NCBI GenBank assembly: GCA_037355855.1
Contig: CM074763.1
Location: 2,480,001-2,544,000, forward strand
Length of the DNA stretch: 64,000 bases
Direction of reading: 5' to 3'
Source: Pseudo-nitzschia pungens
Lineage: Eukaryota; Bacillariophyta; Bacillariophyceae; Bacillariales; Bacillariaceae
In this document: piece by piece, positions 53,761 through 64,000 of the stretch
Layout: each line of letters opens with the position of its first letter
How positions within the stretch are numbered: the stretch's first letter is position 1
Notes under the pieces: generated by a model
What the model was told of the DNA's origin: nothing
What the model saw: only the letters and a program-made list of their open reading frames with translations
Database searches by the model: none
Translations under genes and position numbers: made by a program

Positions 53761-54736
53761 ATTGTATGATTGTGTCTATGCCGCGTACTCTGAACACCAA
53801 AAACGTGACGAGACTATCGAACGAAACGCGGCCACTCTTCTGTTGTGTACTCCTGAAAGACAGACGAAGCCAACTCTTTTTAAATTTTGATCATAATCTT
53901 GTGCGAAGGCTTTGTACGTCTGGATATCCTTACGATGTATCACGACGCAAGCGATACGAACAAGAAAGGCGACAAGTTGAGATGAACACGTTTCATTCTC
54001 GTCGACTCGTCACCGATCGGCCAAAGCTTACATCTCACGACGAAGAAAATAGAGAACAACGCATGAGTAGTACCAAACTCGTGAGACAGCTATCCGACAG
54101 AGCAAACAACCTACCGTCTCCAAACCATGACCCCAATCCTATTCATATGAAACTCGAGACCGCGAGCAAAATCGCAATGACATCGGTTGTGTACGGCGCA
54201 ACGCAGCAAAACCAAACCAAATCAAATAGAACCAGCCTTTCCAATCCAACTCGCTTGTACCAAATACAACAACTTGTAAACTGCCACTCCAGAAAATTTA
54301 TCGCGATATATCAAATAATACTGTACACTGTTACATTAGGAGTAAAGTAAAAAACATATCTGCACCTATTTACATACGAGGTACTTGACATACATTATGC
54401 TCCCTTTTCTTGTCTCGATTCAACGAAAATGATGAATAGAAATTCATTGTTTCCTGAGCCAAACGAGTAGTACGAAGTCAACGGTTTCCAAAGACGTGCG
54501 ATTCTATCCCTGAGGGAAATTCCAAAAATTGCGAAAAGTAACTACTTTACTGTTTTGCTTCGTTTCCTGTATCAAAATTGCTACGGCTGAGTGTATTGCA
54601 TTCTATTCAAAACTTCGTCGTCTCCATGCAATGAATCCTGAACTTTTTTGTCGTAGAAGACAAGGCCCAAACCAGATATGTCTTGTGTCTTGTGCGTTTT
54701 CTCTCTTTGCGTTCCTATCGTTGCTCTTTATTTAAT
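53761..54736. other. Convergent intergenic region
   Basis: 976 bp. Open frames crossing this region continue out of phase from the upstream gene and become Asn/Thr-rich; I see no gene. Confidence 0.5.
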
Positions 54737-55777
54737 TCACTTCGTGGCGACGAGCTTTTGATACTCGTCCGATTGGAACCACTTTTCGAGTTCCGCAACC
54801 CGGCGGACGGGCAGGGGATGCGTCCGTTGCTGCCGTTGGATGGACATTCGCACCAACGGATTCGCCGTTTCGAGCTGTTTTTCGTACTCCAGGGATTGGT
54901 CGATGAACGCCTGGGTGCTGAGCTCGTACCGGGAGGTTCCGGCAAAGAGTTTCATCAGGGCGCTCGCCACCACGTTGGAATCTTGTGCCACCAGCAGCGC
55001 CGCCCGGTCGCAGGTGTATTCGGCGGCCAGCCTCCATTCCTGCAGGGTGGACTCGATCCGCGACCCCATGACCGGCAACCGGCTCAGCGGCGACGACGCG
55101 AGGTTTCCCAGCGTCAGGTAGAGGGCGTGCTCGCATTTCAGGTGTCCCAGCTCGTGTCCCAGCACGGCTTGCAACTCGCGCGGGGTGCACCGATCCACCA
55201 GAGCCGACGTCACAACGATCACCGACGAGGAATACGGATTGTCCCTCTGCTTGTCGTTGTTGCTTCGGGACTGGATCGCCAGCGTGTAGGCGTTGGCCTG
55301 GGGGTTCGACTGGACGTACAGCTCGGGAACAAACGTCGATGGAAAGTTCAAGATCTCGCACGCCTCGGTCAGCAGGTCGTGCAATTCCGGCAATTGCGCG
55401 GGAGAAACCTTGACGGAGGACGCCATGAGGTCCAATCGAACACCCTGTTCGATCAAGGGGAATCCCCGCCGGAGTGTCTCCTCCGCCAAATCGTAGAAAG
55501 GAGCATTTTTGACCAGAGATGTCAGCCTCTGGTCGAGCGGATGGCGGAACTGGTTGCTTTCTAGCGATGTAATGGGAGTGGGTGAATCCGACGTGGTTGT
55601 TTCCACGAGTGCTTTGCTGTCCTCGGCATCCCCTGTCGAAGCCCAAAGCGCTCTGCGGTTTGATCCGGACTGCAAACGCAATTCGTGATGCGTCGCGCCT
55701 GTACCAAACGCTTCACAAACCAGAGCGTTCGAAGTGATCGATAGCGATGCGAAAACAATTGTGATGAAGAGTTTCAT
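54737..55777 (-). CDS. M48-family zinc metalloprotease, probably plastid
   Basis: 346 residues. The zinc site is HELGH (208-212) inside LQAVLGHELGHLKCEHAL, with the third ligand and Asp in AAEYTCDRAAL (251-261). The family blocks PELYVQSNPQANAYTL (151-166) and SSVIVVTSALVD (184-195) precede it. Residues 1-25 (LFITIVFASLSITSNALVCEAFG) are a signal peptide ending in an ASAFAP-like EAF, so plastid targeting is inferred. No additional membrane spans are obvious after the catalytic domain, unlike the bacterial membrane protein HtpX. The family degrades membrane or misfolded proteins. The C-terminus HPLPVRRVAELEKWFQS is conserved in plant M48 peptidases as far as I recall. Confidence 0.85.
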   Translation of the reverse strand: MKLFITIVFASLSITSNALVCEAFGTGATHHELRLQSGSNRRALWASTGDAEDSKALVETTTSDSPTPITSLESNQFRHPLDQRLTSLVKNAPFYDLAEETLRRGFPLIEQGVRLDLMASSVKVSPAQLPELHDLLTEACEILNFPSTFVPELYVQSNPQANAYTLAIQSRSNNDKQRDNPYSSSVIVVTSALVDRCTPRELQAVLGHELGHLKCEHALYLTLGNLASSPLSRLPVMGSRIESTLQEWRLAAEYTCDRAALLVAQDSNVVASALMKLFAGTSRYELSTQAFIDQSLEYEKQLETANPLVRMSIQRQQRTHPLPVRRVAELEKWFQSDEYQKLVATK

Positions 55778-57556
55778 GATAGCAAATCAATACCACGTTG
55801 GATGAACGTGTGAGACGAAGGTGGCTTTGCTGTCGGCGACTGAAAAGTGTATGATATACAGTTTCGTAGACCCTACTGGAACGGAACCCAAGATGTGACC
55901 GGGGCGACGATTACCAAGTCGAAGTTTTATTTTCAAAGATGTCCCCTTGTGTCAGGAGAAACATTGCCGTATTATGTGCTTCTGAAGAGTTATGTTGCCG
56001 AGAGTCAGACTTGGTCGGAGTGAAAAATGAGTCATCTTTTTCGAATCAAAAGGAAGTTCTTTGTCCATTGTCTGTACGAAGTTTCACGCATCTTCCTACG
56101 GGAGAGGCTTCGCAGTTACCACTCTCCTCTTGCTCGTGATCTGAGTTTCTACGAAGCATCGTAGTTCTTACTCGTAATACTACGAGAGTTGTATCTTCGA
56201 AGGATACTGTGCAAAGTACCGTACGAAGTAACTTACTTCGTATCTCTATGTAGGAACCGTAGCAACATACCTTACTACAGCGTATACAGTACTACTCAGG
56301 GGTCATAATATAAGAAGGGGTATGCCACAACATCTGTCCGTCGCCCGTGTTCAACGTACAAATACTAGTAAAAAAAAATGGCACTCCATATTCCATGTGT
56401 GGTCCAATTTAGAAAAATTTCCCTCAACCTCAATTTTTTTTTCCACTTTCACTGCATAATACTAACAAAAACTATTACACTTCAATCTATAACAACTCCA
56501 TCAAAAATTGTAACAAAACAATATTTGAATATTGTATCTAGCCCAATTTTTTACAGGGATTATGAATATGTAACTGCTTTTCACTCTAGATGGATGGAAG
56601 ATAAAGTAATTTATTTGGATGGATGGTCCAAATTTTGGTTCCAAGTGGAAGCTTTTAATTGAATAAAAATAAAACGGATGACGGACGGATGATCCGATTT
56701 TGTATTTTATATTCCAGGTGGAAGGCACAGATCACTGGTAGTTTGAATCAGCAATATCAGACAGCAGATGGATGTAAACTGAAAAAGGTACTTACTACTT
56801 GACTCTCAACTATATACGTGAACTGCATATCAAATTTAAAAGTTGGAGAGTGATTGGAAGTGTACTTGGTAAGTTGCTTTATCAGGTACACTTTTACTAG
56901 TGATATGCAGTAAATTATGAGAAGAAAAAAATTGACTGAGGGAAATTTTTCTATTTTGGACCACACATGGAATATGAATCACCGATTTTTAGCGATCGTG
57001 GCATACCCCTTCTTATATTATGACCCCTGGTACTACTAGCATCACTACGACCGCAGACGTTAGGTCGTAGTTTCAAGTTTCAAGTCATGGTGGTACGTAA
57101 CTCACTGATACGAGTAGAACACGAAGTGTGTACGATTTTTCCGAAGAGGTGTAGTAACGGAAGTACAGGCATTACAGGTAAGGCTTAGCTTACCACTCCT
57201 ACCAGTTTTGTTTAGTTTTTGTACCGTACCGTAGGTAGAGAGTTGGGGTTGTTAGGGTTGGGGTTACCCCAACCTTCCGAAATTCGCTGATTTCAGTTAT
57301 GGAAGTAAGTTATGGAAATCCGATTTTGTTTTCGTTTCCTTCCTCTACACATGAACGAACCAATCTCTGTCTGGAATGGTCTTGAATGCCGCATACCGAG
57401 GTACAGCCAACCCCCCGATGGCAAGAGACAGACTCTCAATCGAATCTTCACACACTCCAGAACTGGCTTGGGTCGCGCGCAAGTACTATACTAGTGATTG
57501 CAGTTTCTGCAGCTGCAGCGGGGAACAACGATGGGAGTGCACCATATTTCTCCGAC
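55778..57556. other. Intergenic with a hAT-type MITE
   Basis: No supported gene. The MITE occupies 56297-57029. Either side has TACGAAGTAACTTACTTCG and ACCGTACCGTA words. Confidence 0.5.
56297..57029. mobile_element. hAT-type MITE with perfect 8-bp target duplication
   Basis: 733-bp non-coding element with terminal inverted repeats of about 32 bp starting CAGGGGTCATAATATAAGAA and perfectly matched at the other end. It is flanked by an 8-bp direct duplication GTACTACT (56289-56296 and 57030-57037). A CAGGG start and 8-bp duplication are the classic hAT signature. Just inside, a second inverted pair (TCCATGTGTGGTCC against GGACCACACATGGA) extends the arms. It is non-coding, so its transposase must be supplied elsewhere. 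A truncated copy is at 40335-40810. Confidence 0.9.
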
Positions 57557-59692
57557 TCACGGCGCGTCACCGCCAACGCCAAGCCACGGTGAGAGTACGT
57601 CAAAGAAGTTTTGGGGGGGCGGGGTGCGTCTGTGGACACCGCTCTTGCGAAAGAAACCCTCTTCGACAAACCGACCCAGTTTGAGCAAGGTGGATTCCGT
57701 CCAGGCATCCCCCAGGAACTGGAATCCGATCGGAAGCTTTGTGTCGGCTTCGTAACCCACGGGCACCGCCAGGCCCGGGAGTCCCAAGAAGTTGGCCGTC
57801 GGAACGTACCTCATCACCTTGTACACGAGCGCCGAGTTGGATTCGCCGCTGCGTCGATACCCTTTGGGAGTCTTGGGGACCTTGGTTCCGACTGCCGGTG
57901 AGAGAATGGCATCCAGGCCCTTGCTGCCAAATAGGTACTCTCGAAAGTACCGAATGGCGAAGGTTCGGATAGTTTCGGCCGCCAGGATCTCGTTGGCGGT
58001 GATGCATCGCCCAAGGGTTACACTGATCTCCGTGTTGGCTTCCAGTTTGTGGCTGGAATTGTAAAAGGGTCCCTCCCAGGTTTTTCCAAACTCGCTCACG
58101 ATTTTCATGGCGTGTGAAAAGTGAATTTCTCTCAGATAGGGAACGGTAATGTTGACAATGGTGGCTCCCAGATCCTCCTCTAGGTACCTAACGACCTCCA
58201 GACTCTTCTGGTAGACCTCTGGATCGGTGTGCTTAAAATGGTCCCAAAATACACCGAGTCTCGTTCCGGTGAGCGGTAAGTCGGAATCTGCGTCCTCCTC
58301 GGCTTCTTCCGGCGTTGGTAAAAACCCTTCCAGGTGCGGATCCGGAAGGTACTTTTCTCCAAAGAGACGGTTGTAAAACACCGGATTGCGTCGTCCCTGA
58401 CTTTCTTCGTTGCTGCCAGATCTGTGCACTTGTCCCAGCAACATGTGCCCCAGGGCCACATCGACGAGGGTTGCCCCCAGCGGACCCGCCTTAACATTGG
58501 TGCTACCGCTCTTGCTTTCCGCAAAGACGACCCGACCAAAGGTCGGCGCCAGTCCGAACAACCCCGACATGGCAGCCGGGATGCGAATGGATCCACCTCC
58601 GTCCCAGCCAACCGCCATCGGGACCAGTCCGGAAGAAATGGCCACTGCCGATCCGCTGCTGGAGCCGCCCGAATAGTAGTCGGTATCGTGCGCGTTAAAG
58701 GGTCCATCGAAGTGGGCGTTGTACCCCAGCGGCGTGACCCCGCCCTCCGTCATGACCGTCAGGCCCACCACAATGGCCCCGGCTCGTTTCAGTGACGTGA
58801 TCAGTATGTCGTCGTCCCCTTCGTAGCAGACGGAGGATCCCTCGCAGATACGCAGACCCGTGACGGGCGATTGATCCTTGACGGCGACCGGAACTCCGTC
58901 CCATACCGACAAGGGAGCTCCGGACTTCCACCGCCGGTCGGATTCCTTGGCCTGCTCCCTAATCAGGTCGGGGGAGAGGGCGGCAAAGGCCTTCAGGTGG
59001 CTCAGGTGATCGACGGCGCCATCAATCCAGCGTTCCATGACCTCGGTTGGAGTGGCTGCACCGGATCGGTAGACCTTGTGGTAGTCGAGCACCGTGCGGT
59101 ACCCCCCCGTGGATTCCACCGGAGGTGCTTGCTGCTGCAACAGAGATCGCTCGTACGATTTGAGGTTGCGATCGAATGCATCCCCGTCGCCCGCACGGCT
59201 GAAGACCTCGTTCCACCGTTTGGCGACGCCGAGTTCTTGATCGGAGGCACGGTGGACCGGATGGTGGGTCAAGGGTAGCGAGTTGACGTAGTCCTTGGTA
59301 GAGGCCAGTTTCCGGACCGAGTTCGAGCCGTTCTTCTTGATCATGCTTCTGATCAGCAGCGGAGAGACCAGGGATTTAGTCACGACCCAGCTCAAGACCT
59401 TCAAGACCCAGCCGGAACCACTGGGTGCTCCTTTGACTTCGACCAAGTTGTAGGGAAATTCGATGTCTTCGGAAAGTGCGTCGTAATCCGCGGTCTCGCC
59501 GAGGATGATGGAGCGCAGGGCTCGATCGGTCTCGGGAGAATCCCAGAGGTACGACGATTCCAGTGTCGTTTCTCTCATTGCCGCGAGGAGCTGAACGAGG
59601 ATAGCCAGGAACAATCCCACCAATCCCCACCATCGAATCATCGATGTCGTGCTACCCAGAGCACTGCTACTAGCGACTTTCTCTGCCGCCAT
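57557..59692 (-). CDS. Amidase-signature family enzyme (FAAH/GatA-like)
   Basis: 711 residues from the ATG at 59692. A serine hydrolase with the Ser-Ser-Lys triad: Lys272 in GVPVAVKDQSPVTGL, the Ser cluster at 344-346 in YYSGGSSSGSAVA, and the nucleophile Ser368 in GWDGGGSIRIPAAMSGLFGL. One membrane anchor at 21-38 (WWGLVGLFLAILVQLLAA) places it on a membrane, as in plant and animal fatty acid amide hydrolases. The C-terminal core motif NFLGLPGLAVPVGYE is present. At 711 residues it is longer than bacterial amidases, with about 200 residues before the triad. Cleaves amide bonds; the substrate is unknown (N-acyl-ethanolamines are one candidate by analogy). It is divergent from methylthioribose kinase. 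Confidence 0.85.
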   Translation of the reverse strand: MAAEKVASSSALGSTTSMIRWWGLVGLFLAILVQLLAAMRETTLESSYLWDSPETDRALRSIILGETADYDALSEDIEFPYNLVEVKGAPSGSGWVLKVLSWVVTKSLVSPLLIRSMIKKNGSNSVRKLASTKDYVNSLPLTHHPVHRASDQELGVAKRWNEVFSRAGDGDAFDRNLKSYERSLLQQQAPPVESTGGYRTVLDYHKVYRSGAATPTEVMERWIDGAVDHLSHLKAFAALSPDLIREQAKESDRRWKSGAPLSVWDGVPVAVKDQSPVTGLRICEGSSVCYEGDDDILITSLKRAGAIVVGLTVMTEGGVTPLGYNAHFDGPFNAHDTDYYSGGSSSGSAVAISSGLVPMAVGWDGGGSIRIPAAMSGLFGLAPTFGRVVFAESKSGSTNVKAGPLGATLVDVALGHMLLGQVHRSGSNEESQGRRNPVFYNRLFGEKYLPDPHLEGFLPTPEEAEEDADSDLPLTGTRLGVFWDHFKHTDPEVYQKSLEVVRYLEEDLGATIVNITVPYLREIHFSHAMKIVSEFGKTWEGPFYNSSHKLEANTEISVTLGRCITANEILAAETIRTFAIRYFREYLFGSKGLDAILSPAVGTKVPKTPKGYRRSGESNSALVYKVMRYVPTANFLGLPGLAVPVGYEADTKLPIGFQFLGDAWTESTLLKLGRFVEEGFFRKSGVHRRTPPPQNFFDVLSPWLGVGGDAP

Positions 59693-61964
59693 GTTGGTAG
59701 TAGTATCTGAGCGGGAAACACTCCGCTTTGCTCGGTGTTTGGCTGCCGAATTGCCGATTTGCCGATTATTGTGAACTGGACTCTTTCGGTACCTTTTTTT
59801 AAAAATGGACAGAACAACTACAGCTGTATCCTATATCCCTTCGAGAGCCAATCCAACTATTTTTTGCTACCGTTAAAGGAGACTGTTCAAAGAAGTTGTG
59901 GGACACTCCGTTGTCCGTGCCCCACTGGACAACGTTGAGACCAACAAAGCTGTTTGTTTCATCCTCAAGTTGACGAAAAATAAAAAGTATAAAAAGTACT
60001 ACGTGTACGTATTACAAGTAAACCTTAAGCTACACACGTGTAACCAAATTGCTCTCTTCTTACTAAAAGGGACAAGCACATGCCTCCTATCGGGATGAAA
60101 ATTATTGTGGCTCATTACTAGTAACAATTTTCATACAATAGTAATTGCAAAAGCCGAGCAAAAATAATGATAACCAACGAACACAGACCTGCGTTAACAG
60201 TTTTAAGACAGTGTTTCAACTCATGAAATTCTTAGAAGCCGGTTAGGCATAGTCGTAGTGGAACTTTTTATTTAAGGATCAAACTGTAAGATTACCGGTA
60301 CGCCAAAAACTGACATTAAAAAGATGACAGTACTGGATTTATAATACAGTATTGACAATTGATCGTCGACAAGTGCACAAAGTGGAGGGTACGTTTCCGA
60401 TTCTGTCTATCAGTTTGATGGACAGTACAACATTTGAAAAAGTAATGAGGTTTTTAGATGCCCAAGTGGGTGCAAAAGAAAGAACAAAAGCGACTATTCA
60501 TCTCAGCTGGTTTGCATAAAATCAATGACAAGAGGAGGACAAGGAAGCAATGACAAGAGGACATGAAGGAAGAAGCAAAACAAGTACTATTAATTCTCAA
60601 TGCTATTGCTATGCTGCTGCAAATAAACCCATCTCCTCTAGTAGACAAAAGAAGGAGGTAGCACTATCCAGTTTCCATTTAGAAGTGGCACACAACAAGC
60701 ATGCAGTTTAGAGCAGTCCAGGTCTCCTTGTAGGAGTTTTGACCACCTTGATGGTAGTATGCTACTAGTATAGGATCTGTGCCATGGTGATTGAGCCTCT
60801 CAAATTTTTCAACTCCTTAGTAGGGTTCCTCAGAAGTGTTATTATTGCTAGTAGTACTACTATAAAAAAATTACCAGCATTCTCAAAAAAAGAAAACCAG
60901 ATCCACCATCATGGACACCACCACCTCACAAACATTTTTTTCAAACCAGAAACTTCTCCATAATTTTTCGTGATGATCAACTGAGCTAACTTTGGGAAGA
61001 CACCCAGGTTCGGAAACATTGTTCCGTCTTGGTTCTAGCCCCACATAACGCCAGACGGAGAAAATTAACTTGGGTTGGTAGTACCCACCAGCAACTTGAT
61101 TTTCGTAACTTGTTAATTGCGTACTAGTGTACCCAAGAGAATGCGTGTTTGCGTCGCTATGGATAGTACGGTAGTAGCAATCATGCTCACATGAAGTCGG
61201 AGTCCGTGGTCTCTGTATCTCACAACTTCCATGTCATTGGCAGACACCAACCTCGCCCGTACTCATACTACCATACGTACCCTTCTCACCTCTGGCATAA
61301 ATTACCGTAACTTATTCATTCGAAAGCTGTGTTTTGTGTTTTCTCTCTTAAAAAAGCGATCGTTGAGGTTCTTCATGGAGAGACAGTAACGGTACAAGTA
61401 TGTTCTTCGTGTTCACTTCATTAATAATCGCTGGGGCTATTGTATGGTGCTAAATTTTTCAAATTAAGTTATTTAGTTTTATGAACGCAAGCATATTTGA
61501 ACTTTTTTAAGCTTTCCTCGACTTTCTTCAATATGCTTTAAGCTTTCCTCGACTTTCTTCACCAGACGTTGTTCCTTCTCGAGGCGGCGCCCTACGGTAT
61601 TCGTACCGTATCCCATCGGAGTTTCGTTCAACTGTGGCTGTCCCATCTCTCTCCGAAGTCGAAACCAAAACGCATCCACAGATCCGTTAGAAAAATGCTT
61701 CGAGGTTTTTTTCACGAATGATTGATTCAATCGGATATTCGCGCAAGTTAGTTCACTGCCAAAACCTTCCTCGACGGACGTTTCTTGCCTCGACCAAACA
61801 CAATCCAAAGCGTGTTAAACCACAACCAGCAAGCACAGCAAACCGTAGGAGACAATTGATTGCAGCACTCTCACAAAAGATATCACTGCATCAATCATAC
61901 ACTTCCGTTCCAATAACCCGAGACCTCACATCCCATCAAGTCACATTACATTACATCACACACA
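59693..61964. other. Long divergent intergenic region
   Basis: 2.3 kb. Includes CTAGTAGTACTAC runs (60760-60870). A minus-strand frame from about 61640 to 61479 (ATG, about 55 codons, coiled-coil-like LEKEQRLVKKVEESLKHIEES) overlaps a direct repeat and could be a short gene or the 3' end of one, but support is weak. Confidence 0.35.
61509..61561. repeat. Direct repeat, 22-bp unit
   Basis: AAGCTTTCCTCGACTTTCTT plus CA at 61509-61530 is repeated exactly at 61540-61561, 31 bp apart. Confidence 0.8.
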
Positions 61965-63634
61965 ATGCCAGTGACCGCCGGACAAATCCTCACCGCGGAG
62001 ACCCTCCCGTCCTACCTCAAGGAACAATGGGATGAGCTGGGCCTCGGATCTTCCCTAGACTGTAAGATGCCCGTCGAGGGGGCGCTCGAGGGGATTGCCG
62101 TCTCCGCCATCCAGGGAGGAAACGTCAACTACGCCTTTTGCGTCGATCTTCCGGCCCTTTCCCGAAAGGTCTTTGTCAAACAGGCCCCCGAGTTTATCGC
62201 CATTTTCGGACCAGACGGATTTCCCCTGACCTCCGAGCGAATGCAGCGGGAGATGGATGTCTACACGGAGTGGAAGGAAATGCTGGGAGAAGAAGCGAGC
62301 AAGACGTATCTGCCGACGATTTATGGCTTTGACAGTGAGTAGAGCATGAATCGCACGGTGTGAAGAGATGTTATTTTAGATTTTGTTTCTTTGCATCGGA
62401 TGTCGTCAGCTATGGCGAATGACCTCAATGATTGCAGTTGTTGGTTCGGACAGATGTGCAAATCCATTCGTGGTGGAGGGAAGATACAATGGATCGAGCG
62501 AATCACACTGCTGCCATTGAGAGGACTGTGAAATCACTTCTCGACGGAGGGATCATTCGTACTTTAGAAGGGTTCACGAAGTTGTGGATACTGCACACAG
62601 ATGCAAATGTTCGTTTCTTTGCGCTCACAAGACGCTTTTCGTTCGTTTTCTTTGTTTCTCTCTTCTCGTTTCGGCTTTGTTATGCATTGTGTTGCCTTGC
62701 CTTGCTTTGCCCCGCCGTGTCCTTGTTGGATCCCTCAATCATGAATCAACGATGAATTGCCATCCACACAGAAAAATCCATGGTGGTCGTGATGGAATTC
62801 TTTGATGGTTACGACCTATTGGATCACGTCCTCGTCGACGAGCAGGGATGCTCCGCTCTGGACCAAAAGGCCGTGGGAGAGGCCCTCGGTGATTTCATGG
62901 GACGCGTCCACGCGGCCTCGTACTCGTTCAAGCTCGGGGAGGATCCCGAGCGCATCGAGTACCTGAAGAAACACTTTGAGAACCGAGAGATGCGAGACGT
63001 GCAGCTCGAATACGTGTTTACAAAGTGCTACAAGGAGGCAACCGACGAGCAACGTGACGGACTCACCCTCACAGACGAATTCCTGGCGGAGGTAGACCTC
63101 CTGAAGAAACAGTACGACGGCAAGGTCGGAGACGATGCCTTGGTATTGACTCACGGAGACTTGCACCCCGGTTCGGTCATGGTGGATGCCACAAATGCAA
63201 GTGCCAAGGTCATCGACCCCGAGTTCACCGTCTATGGACCGGCCGGCTTGGACGTTGGATCGCTGCTCAGTGGATACTGCCTGGGAGCCATCCACCAGGA
63301 ATACTCAGGAAATCCGGGAGCGGTCGAGAACATTGTTGTCGGTGCTGCGGCACTCTGGGCCTCGTACAGCAAGGCACTCTTCGAGGGTGGGCTAACCAGC
63401 GAGCAGATCCGTGCCATCGAGGTCGAGACAGTCGGGTTCACCGTCGCGGAGGTCTGCAGAACGGCTCTCGAGTTTGCCGGGGGGCGCAAGTGGCTCCAAT
63501 TTGAGGACCCGGTCACCAAAAAGAAGGCTAACAAGGCGGCCCTCGGCTTGGTGCAAAATTGCATGACGGAACGCCACGAGGGGGGTATTGCCCTCTTGTT
63601 TGCCGAAATGAGGCGCAAGCACTTCAATCAATAA
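61965..63634 (+). CDS. MTK: Methylthioribose kinase
   Basis: Phosphorylates 5-methylthioribose to the 1-phosphate in the methionine salvage pathway. Exons 61965-62334 and 62772-63634 (phase-1 GT-AG intron of 437 bp) give 410 residues, the family length. The glycine loop is IQGGNVNYAFCV (49-60), the ATP-binding Lys is in VFVKQAP (Lys72), the catalytic loop THGDLHPGSVMV (250-261, Asp253) replaces the more usual HGDLHTGS, and IDPEFTVYGPAGLDVGSLLS (271-290) is the metal-binding loop. The family is present in plants and many bacteria; in mammals a different route is used. No targeting signal is seen, so it is probably cytosolic. It is divergent from the amidase gene. Confidence 0.92.
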
Positions 63635-64000
63635 GTGCACGAACCAAAACAAACCAGCGAACACCATGGGTTGCGAGTGGAGGTTGAGTGGAGTGGAGTT
63701 TGAGGAGAGGAGTGGAATTATTCGCAGATGCACGTAACATGAAGATTGGCGGCAAGAACACAGCGGTTCGAAACGTGACAAGGAAATCTACTGTTCGGAA
63801 CTCTGGTTCAACAAAATATGGTATTGATATTTCAGTTTCTACGTGCTCTCTTGGTGACAGAAGTTAGATATGTTTCAAATTACAGTCTCTATATTTCTGT
63901 CTTGTACCCGACCAAGGCTCCAAATCGTTCTGAACTGAAGTGCATCCTTTTACTGAAATGCTGTTTTGTTCCGTTGCATGTTTGTACCCGATCGAGGCTC
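63635..64000. repeat. 3' flank with an 80-bp-spaced direct repeat at the window edge
   Basis: TTGTACCCGACCAAGGCTC at 63902-63920 recurs as TTGTACCCGATCGAGGCTC at 63982-64000, an 80-bp period. The window ends within the second copy, so a tandem array may continue outside. Confidence 0.5.

Noticed and set aside
53466..54350. 294-codon plus-strand frame
   Set aside because: Its first third overlaps the plastid protein in another frame and is Arg-rich; the rest runs into AT-rich intergenic sequence of a different composition. No domain.
62335..62771. Short frames inside the methylthioribose kinase intron
   Set aside because: They lie between a clear GTGAGT donor and CACACAG acceptor and show no domain.
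1..64000. CRISPR arrays, operons, bacterial promoters and ribosome binding sites
   Set aside because: Intron-containing eukaryotic genes with plastid and mitochondrial targeting signals; the direct repeats seen are microsatellites or degenerate tandems, not spaced arrays.
1..64000. tRNA and rRNA genes
   Set aside because: I looked for GGTTCRANTCC-type B boxes with a plausible upstream arm and found none I could support by eye. A covariance-model scan would be decisive.

Overview
This window is nuclear DNA from a photosynthetic eukaryote, most likely a diatom, probably a pennate one. The genes are mostly single-exon or have one or two short GT-AG introns. Five of the predicted proteins begin with a signal peptide followed by an ASAFAP-like motif (Ala-Phe after the hydrophobic stretch), which is the diatom route into the plastid. 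A heat-shock-factor type DNA-binding protein is also typical of diatoms. Species is not assigned: this rests on motifs read by eye, with no database search.

Layout. 0.6-1.0 kb: a thioredoxin. 1.2-9.9 kb: a transposon island. A 0.39 kb terminal-inverted-repeat (TIR) element lies beside a 7.3 kb relative carrying a 1523-codon hAT-like transposase gene and a second, unknown gene; next to them is a solo LTR with a perfect 5-bp target duplication. 9.9-12.3 kb: gene-poor repeats with a large inverted repeat. 12.3-14.5 kb: HSF-like regulator. 14.5-18.2 kb: gene-poor. 18.2-34.9 kb: a four-span membrane protein, a plastid DEAD-box helicase with a SAP-like tail, a small basic secreted or anchored protein, a MDP1-type phosphatase with a 26-nt micro-exon, a plastid RimP-like factor, a Lys/Asp/Ser-rich single-span membrane protein and a RING-like protein. 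35.7-36.8 kb: a foldback element. 37.3-39.0 kb: glycine cleavage T-protein. 39-44 kb: repeats around one small disordered protein. 44.5-55.8 kb: a DUF4126-like membrane protein, SURF1, a multi-span membrane protein, TruA, a small plastid protein and a plastid M48 metalloprotease. 56.3-57.0 kb: a textbook hAT-type MITE. 57.6-63.6 kb: an amidase-signature enzyme and methylthioribose kinase.

The genes do not form one pathway or operon. They are housekeeping organelle functions (SURF1 and T-protein for mitochondria; helicase, RimP and M48 for plastid), RNA modification (TruA) and methionine salvage (methylthioribose kinase), separated by AT-rich intergenic DNA full of a few short recurring motifs (GTAAGGTTAC, TACCGGTAC, TACTTCGTAC).

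Two adjacent genes (the multi-span membrane protein and TruA) each need one base removed to read through. This looks like either assembly error or recent allelic damage. The most interesting structure is the transposon island, where a large coding element and its short internally deleted relative share both subterminal regions.
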